NCBI GenBank assembly: GCA_037447655.1
Contig: JBBHKE010001884.1
Coordinates: forward strand, 279,701 to 343,700
Direction: 5' to 3'
DNA length: 64,000 nt
DNA from: Zygnema cylindricum
Taxonomy: Eukaryota > Streptophyta > Zygnematophyceae > Zygnematales > Zygnemataceae
The notes under the pieces were generated by a model that saw only the letters and a list, made by a program, of their open reading frames with translations, searched no databases and had not been told where the DNA came from. A program made the position numbers and the translations under genes. Below are positions 58,010 through 64,000 of the stretch, piece after piece (position 1 is the stretch's first letter; every line of letters starts with the position of its first letter).

Positions 58010-58610
58010 GCAGGTCCAGTTTCGCAATTGTTATTAGAGGTCTAAAATTCATTCTCTATGTCAAGACCGCAGAAGAACCAATCAGGTCAAACTATACTTT
58101 TAATATAAAAAGTTAAAAACGTCTCCGCTCGTTTGCTGATCACCGATTGGCCAAAATTTGTTTCAAACGGTCGGTCAGCTCAAAAAAATCCTTAACAGGT
58201 GGGAACAGAGATCGCGCTGTCGTTTATGAGTTTTGTGACGTCAATGTCGAGCGCGAAGCTTTCTGGAACGTACGGATGGCGAACTCGCATTCGCATAAGG
58301 AAGCACAAGTGGTAAAAGCCCGACTTTCATCATGCCACGTCATAACGGAATTTATGTTCACACGTGTACGAGGGCGTCTGCACTTTTTCAAAATTCCATT
58401 AAAATTTAAAATCTGCTTCGCTGTACACGAGTGAACAAAACGAAGAGAGAAAGCCCGCATTCGTATTTTACGAAGATGCCAATCGTAGTACGCCACGTAT
58501 CTTATAGAAGTACATCTACTTGTCGCTTCCTACTGCCGTACGAGTAATTTTAAAATAATCCTGACAACGTCTCGAAATCTTTGTGACGTGCAAGACAAAA
58601 AGGCCGATTA
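58010..58610. other. Unassigned intergenic sequence
   Basis: Lies between two TIR elements. Open frames on both strands at 58147-58496 lack motifs. No terminal repeats recognised. Confidence 0.35.
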
Positions 58611-59390
58611 GGGTGCGTCTCTATGTACTTCAAACTTAGAGATTTTTTTTAGTTTTTTAGCGCAGATCCGGCGGACCCGGATTTCGGGTGTCCCTATGTG
58701 TACCAAACGAAATTGTCACTTAAGGGCGTGACGATTGTATACGTCGACAATGCCCGTGACGGCTGTCAACGTCTACAATCTATGATGACGCACGTTATTT
58801 TTCGTAACTGCTTGTGACTTCACGTGACTTTTCGTGACATTGTAGACCTAGCGCCCTCCAGCCTGTGCCGTTTCACGGTTGAAGAAGATGCGGTTTGACT
58901 TTGCGTCTATTGTCGGCTCGACGTGAAATGGCATCGGAACCTTGAGACCCCTGCAAAAAAAAAATCCGTACCGGATGGAAACGGACAAAACAAAACAAAT
59001 TATGTACTTCTATTTGTCGTATTAGACAAAAACGGACAAAACATAGCGAATCGTGTACACTTCCACGTCGCTTGAATTTGTTTGAAGTTTTTGAACAAAA
59101 CAATACACCTACGAATACGTGTTCCTATTTGTTTATAGAAAATCCCTAATTTTAAAACACATCGGCCCTGTATTTTAAAGATAAGGTTGAAGATGACGTT
59201 TTTTGTCGTCGAAGTGGGTCGAAAAACACAAGACGACAACATGTAGTACATTTTAAATTCGATGATGACGCAAAATGTACTTCTCTTTTTTTCTATTTTA
59301 TTGTACGGTTGAAACTTACGCGGTACGGCTCTAAGTTTTACAGGAAAACGACAGAAAAAAACCCTTACTTAAGCACACAGAGACGCACCC
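58611..59390 (+). mobile_element. GGGTGCGTCTCTATGT-TIR element (780 bp), related to 43935
   Basis: Ends GGGTGCGTCTCTATGT and ACAGAGACGCACCC are inverted. The right 150 bp (GATGACGCAAAATGTACTTC..., GAAAAAAACCCTTACTT) match the right end of the 43935 element. Repeated inverted 'GTCTACAATC'-type motifs lie near 58740-58790. Confidence 0.78.
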
Positions 59391-59618
59391 TAAGGGTATC
59401 ACACGTCACACCTGTCAGACGACTTATGGAAATGAGTATTGTACCTTTTCCACAGGGTGGTTACAGCTCATCGTACGAAAGATATCGTCGGTTAGGGTTT
59501 TGTTCCGCCACTTTTTCCACGTTCGCTCCCCAGCGACTGTTCTCCTAACGTTTTCTTAAAAGTCAGAACGAGGGTTTCAACTTTTGAATGTTGCACTGTA
59601 CCGCATGCTAGGGAAAAA

Positions 59619-59757
59619 ACACCGTGAGTCGCTAATAGTGCTGATAATATTTTCGTCACTTAAAACATATTTTCTCCGTACACACTTGCTGGATTTTCAA
59701 TTTGAGATCGCCAATCGGAAGCTGAGAATAATGTATTTATTATTTAAACGAAAGGAA
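59619..59757. mobile_element. Left half of a 217-bp-class MITE
   Basis: ACACCGTGAGTCGCTAATAG start and CACTTAAAACATATTTTCTC inner block; cut off just before the next copy at 59760. Confidence 0.7.
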
Positions 59758-59938
59758 GGTACACAGTGAATCGCTATTAGCGTCAATGTCTTTTTCGCCA
59801 CCTAAAACATTTGTCTCCGTACACACTTGTCGGATTGTGGATATGACGGTTGCGATTGAAAGGTAAGATTCTCAGCTTCCGATTGGCTGTCTCGAATTGA
59901 AAAATCGACTAGTGTGTACGGAGAAAATATCTTTTAAG

Positions 59939-61265
59939 CATAGTTCAAAAGTAGGCTTTTTTATGGTAGGCCTTTGGTAGGCGCACAAAACTCGCGTAGA
60001 GCAAGCATACTGTATGTGTGTGCGTTGTGCACTCTCTTGTACGAACGTACGAATCTGACGTATCATCATAGTACAACGCACGCCGCCGGACGAAATTTTT
60101 TAGCGGACTGACACAGCGTAGGATGACATTCCGCGGGAAAGAAAACCCTGGAAAAAAAACCCTGGAAAAAAAAAACGCGGACGTAAGTCCTATCGTAAGT
60201 TGTGTTATAGGCTTTTCATGTGATCTTCTTCGATCGCTGCTTTGATCAACGACCGTCCGATCGTCCAAATATGACGGTATAAATAAAAAATACCTCAAAA
60301 CTCAAAAAAAAAATACAAAATTGTCCGAATATTTTTCAAAATTTAGACATGACGTTTAATTCTCTATCGATCGATGTGCAACTCAACCATAGTTGTTCAC
60401 GGCGATTAGTGCGAACGTACCAATCGCGACCAATTATATGTAACGAACGCATTGAACCTTTTGAACAAATCGTTAAAAACCGTTAATGAATTTCCTTCCA
60501 TACTATTCCGTACATGAAAAAAAAACGTATACATATATCGCAGTTTGCAAGTTTTTCCTGTTAAATGAGCGCTAAATTATTAAAAAAAATTAATTACATA
60601 TCACACTGTGGCGGTAACTGGATTCCTTCATCAACTGGCAGTGGAGACGTCGAAAGTAGGCTATGTCACATACGTGGCTTGTCCGGGTACAAACGTCCGC
60701 GTATGTCATTTTTATCAAACTCCGTCTGTCTGAGCCTATCTGACAGGCAGAAACTTTCAATATTCCATGGCGGGGCCTTTAAAAAAAAATTTGAAGAAGA
60801 CGCCCGTACAATTTTCAAACTTACCGCGCGAAATTAGTGTGACGTTCGACGTCTCTTTTTCGAAAATGTCCGTACATTTTTGATGAAATAACGTACAAGT
60901 TCCTTGACATTTCTGTTGAGTTCACTGAACAAAAAGTACCAATAACTACGACATATCTTTTCCTGGAATTCCATACATGGCCGTAAAAAAATGTACAGTT
61001 ACCGTAATTATTTTACAGGTTCCCGTAAATTTGCAGTTTCAGTTTACAGTAGACGTTTTTTTGCGATTTTTTCTAAAGTCACAAATTGTATGTTTCAATC
61101 GGAAAAATTGAAAAAATCGCGCGATTTGAACAACTATGAACTCAACCCTGTTACTATTTTTTTTCATTTTGCGACCAATACAATATGGGTCTTAAGGCCA
61201 TATTGTATGTTTTGCGTACAATAGGCATATTGTATGGGCCTACTTTCACCTACTTTTGAACCATG
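59939..61265. mobile_element. CATAG-TTCAAAAGTAGG element, copy 5, nested and itself interrupted
   Basis: Ends CATAGTTCAAAAGTAGG and CCTACTTTTGAACCATG. Flanking 8-mers CTTTTAAG and GTTTTAAT agree at six positions, consistent with an old target duplication. Interrupted at 60388-61138. Confidence 0.88.
60388..61138. mobile_element. CATAGTTGTTCA-TIR element (751 bp)
   Basis: Ends CATAGTTGTTCA and TGAACAACTATG are inverted. Perfect 8-bp target duplication AACTCAAC at 60380-60387 and 61139-61146; that string is a conserved part of the host CATAG element (present uninterrupted at 47270 and 52613). Non-coding. Confidence 0.93.
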
Positions 61266-61699
61266 GTTTTAATTGACGAAAAAAACATTGACGCTAATAG
61301 CGATTCACGGTGTTAGCGTCGATAATATCCGTACAAACTTAGCTGTCTTGACGCGTGCATAGTCAGCCGCAAGGGTGGAATCTTATGTTTTGGACACATA
61401 AAAACCGACAAATTTGATACAGATTCTAAACGTTTTTTCGTACAAGAGCCTTGAAAGCAACCTGTACTTTGAAGGAGTCGGTGGCAGACGGCCTATTGTC
61501 GGTGGTGAAGAAATATACCGAAGCGGATTTTTCATTCTTTAGCAATTTTTGGCGCGACAACTTTTGTTTGTTTTTTCGAAATTTTCATACCATACGTTTC
61601 TTGTCGGTATTGACAACATCTGACGTCACTACCAAAATCACGAGTACGACAAATCCGGCACTTCGGGTGACCTGTTTCCCGCGTAATTTCCTGGTTTTG

Positions 61700-61757
61700 G
61701 CATAGGTGTTCAAATCGCGCGATTTTTTCATTTTTTGAAACATTTGAACAACAATGG
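61700..61757. mobile_element. Possible minimal derivative of the CATAGTTGTTCA element (about 58 bp)
   Basis: CATAGGTGTTCAAATCGCGCG faces ATTTGAACAACAATG with about 25 bp between. Flanks GGTTTTGG and GTTTTTGA are partly alike. Looks like two element ends with the body lost. Confidence 0.45.
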
Positions 61758-61759
61758 TT

Positions 61760-62712
61760 TTTGACTTTTTGGACTATTGCAAAAGTCACGCCAGATTTCC
61801 CGCCATTTCGGAGGGCCGAAAAGTCGCGGCTAAGATTGAGTCCGTACTATAACTTGTAAATCTATTGGCCACGTAGACTGGACTGCAGTCAAAGAATGTT
61901 GACAAGGAAAAAGGTTCAAAACATTGCCTTTTGTACTATTGTCAGCAAAAATATTTGTCCTTTTGTGACATGTGAAAGGCGTGATGTGCATTATTATATT
62001 TCGGAAATTGGAATATGAGGGCGAATGCGGACAAATCTAAACGTGTCGGCTTGCAGAGGCTTTAGAGTGTTAGGATAGGACAATTGTCGGGCTGACGAGA
62101 TGTCAAATCATGACACGTGTGCCACACAGGTGGAGATTTTTATCTTTTTAGAGAAGCAGATTACGCTAGCAACCGTAAGGACCACGGGTGACAAGTGTCA
62201 CACGGAGGACTATTGGTATCAGAATCACAGAAAGTGAGAATAGACAGCTTTTACAGAAAAAGACAAAAAAATGACAGTTTGTTTGTCGAACAAAAAGGCG
62301 TCGTATCAAAAATATATCCACCTAAACACGCCACGTAGCATGTTTTTTAGGTGTAAAACAAAACTTCGTTACGACACGATCACGAGAGTCACGTGTCAAC
62401 ATCTTTTTTGACATCACCACGTGGCAGAATTTTACGGGCGAGGATCCTTAACCTGTAGGGCATTCGCGAAAAAAACAAAATGGACCGAAAATTTTGTCCG
62501 CGGCCCAACGTGCTCGTTAAAAATCTTAACTTTTAGTGTCTAGAACACCGAACGGAAATAAATATGACGTCATCAGTGTATATTGCATGGTATTCTGTTC
62601 GACTTGAGGTTTCACACGTTTGAGAATCCGGTCCTCAGGCGCAAAAACCCTTAGAAACCCTAAAAAACTCAAAAAAACCCTAAAAGTGGTCAATTTCAAG
62701 CTCGATGTCAAT
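61760..62712. other. Unassigned intergenic sequence
   Basis: No element ends or coding similarity recognised. It contains several ACGTGTC/CACGTGG motifs and, at about 62640-62690, repeated AACCCTAAAA runs resembling interstitial plant telomere-type or telo-box motifs. Confidence 0.35.
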
Positions 62713-63356
62713 TTGCGTGGTTCACACTTAGAAAAATGGGAAAACGATGTCATAAATTTTGGGATCCGTACGCCAAATTTCAGAAAATGACAATAAACGC
62801 GGCGGTGACGGTTGTGGCGGTTGGTTTCGACCGTTTTGGAGCGTAGGGGCGGACAAAAGATGCAGTTGTGTGCGTCAAAACTCGACAGCTGCGTAAAGCA
62901 AACGGCAACTGCCGTCCGCCATCGGACATCATGTTCGGAATGCACTTTTTCGTTTTTGAAGAATTTCGAAAACGAAGCGCACGGACGTGAACCGTACAAG
63001 AATTCATTTCGTCGCAAATTTACGAACAAACTAGGGGACCAATCACATAAAAGAACACGTAATGTCAAGAAAGAAAAAAAACACCGATGGAAAAAAAAAA
63101 TATATAGGGCATGTCCAAAGTTCCTTGGCGGTTATTTTCGGTCTGTACAAACGCTTGCGTGGCAGTACATTTTGGTTTGGAAGGATTCGTACATATCATG
63201 TCCGCAAAGCGTTTCCTATTTCGTACGGGCAAGTGGCTCGAATCACGACGCGCTAGTTGACGTAAGCTAGCGTCACGTGCCAGTTCACGGCGGACAAAAA
63301 AAAGTACCGTTTTCTTACCATACCGTTTTCCCCTTTTTCAAGTGTGAACTACGCAA
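62713..63356. mobile_element. TTGCGTRGTTCACACTT-TIR element (644 bp)
   Basis: Ends TTGCGTGGTTCACACTTAG and AAGTGTGAACTACGCAA are inverted and continue with GGGAAAACG/CGTTTTCCCC. The interior GGAGCGTAGGGGCGGACAAA is related to the element at 24691-25130. Open frames on both strands are not conserved. Confidence 0.75.
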
Positions 63357-63492
63357 CTAACGAGAGAAAAACCCTAAACATATCTAGACACACGACGTCC
63401 GCGCGGCGCGGCGCGTCGTAAAACGAAATGAATGTGGGACGTTTCCTCGCATGCCCCACACGTCCGTAGCGCGAAAATTGCAAGCTTTAGTA

Positions 63493-63691
63493 CATCGTCG
63501 ATCGTATTTAGCGTGTAGAAATTATTAGAGTAAAGAAAAAATTAGCGTCATTAATTCTAATTCAGTGCCAGGAGACGTGGCAAATTATGGTCCACGTCCT
63601 TAAATAGCGCTATTTATTATATTTAAGGTTCAAGGGTCAAAATTTAGGGGCGCCGAATTAGTGTTCAACACGCTAAATACGATCGACAATG
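63493..63691. mobile_element. About 200-bp TA-class MITE
   Basis: TA|CATCGTCGATCGTATTTAG and the near-inverse CTAAATACGATCGACAATG|TA. The core GGAGACGTGGCAAATTATGG with CCACGTCC is the best-kept example of this class core. Confidence 0.8.
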
Positions 63692-64000
63692 TACTGTACC
63701 GTCGAATGAAATCAGTCAAGTTTCAAGTTTGTCCTTCCGCAGAGCCTCTCCTTAAGAGTCATCAATCGAGGAAACGACAACGCACACGATGATACGCACG
63801 TACGTTGAAAACCAGCGCCTACGTGACACCCACGTCAGCAGCCATCAAGGGACAACGAAGAAAACACGTCCGTGATCGCGCTTGACGCGCGACGACGAAC
63901 GTCAGATGTACTTTAAATTTTTAACAGTTCCATACAGGCGAGGCGCATCCTTGTCCGTCGATTGATTTTGAGCCCTTCGACGAGCGTCGGATGCCCTAAG

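Larger units (their letters stand above)
59760..61314. mobile_element. 217-bp-class MITE (copy 5) expanded by nested insertions
   Basis: Left part 59760-59938 (TACACAGTGAATCGCTATTA) and right part 61266-61314 (AAAAACATTGACGCTAATAG, CGATTCACGGTG) form one MITE. The intervening 59939-61265 is a CATAG element that itself holds another element. Confidence 0.85.

Noticed and set aside
62636-62690. AACCCTAAAA runs considered as interstitial telomere
   Set aside because: Units are irregular and few; similar 'tagggttt' strings are scattered through the window (for example 43000-43070 and 34600-34660) as short AT-rich motifs, not arrays.
62526-63068. 180-codon minus-strand open frame
   Set aside because: It crosses the boundary of the TTCACACTT element at 62713, so it is not a unit, and it overlaps an equally long plus-strand frame.

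Overview
This is nuclear DNA from a eukaryote, and the gene content points to a streptophyte (plant or charophyte lineage). The evidence is many spliced genes with GT-AG introns, proteins that look like plant families (CAX-interacting protein 4, the peroxisomal anchor APEM9, the plant-type GEX1 karyogamy protein), and AT-rich intergenic DNA. I cannot tell a charophyte alga from a bryophyte or another seedless plant by eye. I see no bacterial operon, CRISPR array or tRNA.

Layout. The first 42 kb is gene-bearing. In order: the 3' part of CPSF73/CPSF3 (+, 1229-3376); convergent eIF3j (-, 4827-6677); a small unrecognised ORF with two CxxC pairs (+, 7755-8111); a twelve-exon WD40 gene matching EIPR1/TSSC1 (-, 9991-17016); a divergent four-helix membrane protein gene sharing a short intergenic promoter (+, 17253-19456); about 8.5 kb of repeat-bearing intergenic DNA; GEX1/Kar5/Brambleberry (-, 28033-33498); intronless CXIP4 (+, 36157-37110); and APEM9 (-, about 38822-41790). 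Exon boundaries were chosen so that splice sites, reading phases and protein similarity all agree. EIPR1, eIF3j and the membrane protein close perfectly over all exons.

The gene products are mostly housekeeping: mRNA 3'-end cleavage, translation initiation, endosomal/Golgi trafficking, RNA or Ca2+-exchanger-related functions and peroxisome assembly. GEX1 instead acts in nuclear fusion at fertilisation. They do not form an obvious pathway.

From about 42 kb to the end I see no intact cellular gene. The DNA is a dense, nested set of short non-autonomous DNA transposons. One group has termini like TA-CACCGnnAATCG and TA target duplications, with several size classes (about 200, 217, 510 and 556 bp). 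Another group has 8-bp target duplications and hAT-like termini (TAGTGTTG or CATAGTT). Others have 'GTTCCATCAG', 'GGGCGTGTTCCCATGT' or 'TTCACACT' ends. A decayed 25S/28S rRNA fragment and a decayed Ty1/copia fragment lie among them.

Most notable: GEX1 keeps its full domain order and exon structure but needs four separate single-base corrections and has a GC splice donor, while every neighbouring gene is open. The transposon nest is preserved well enough to read the order of several insertions directly from the target duplications.
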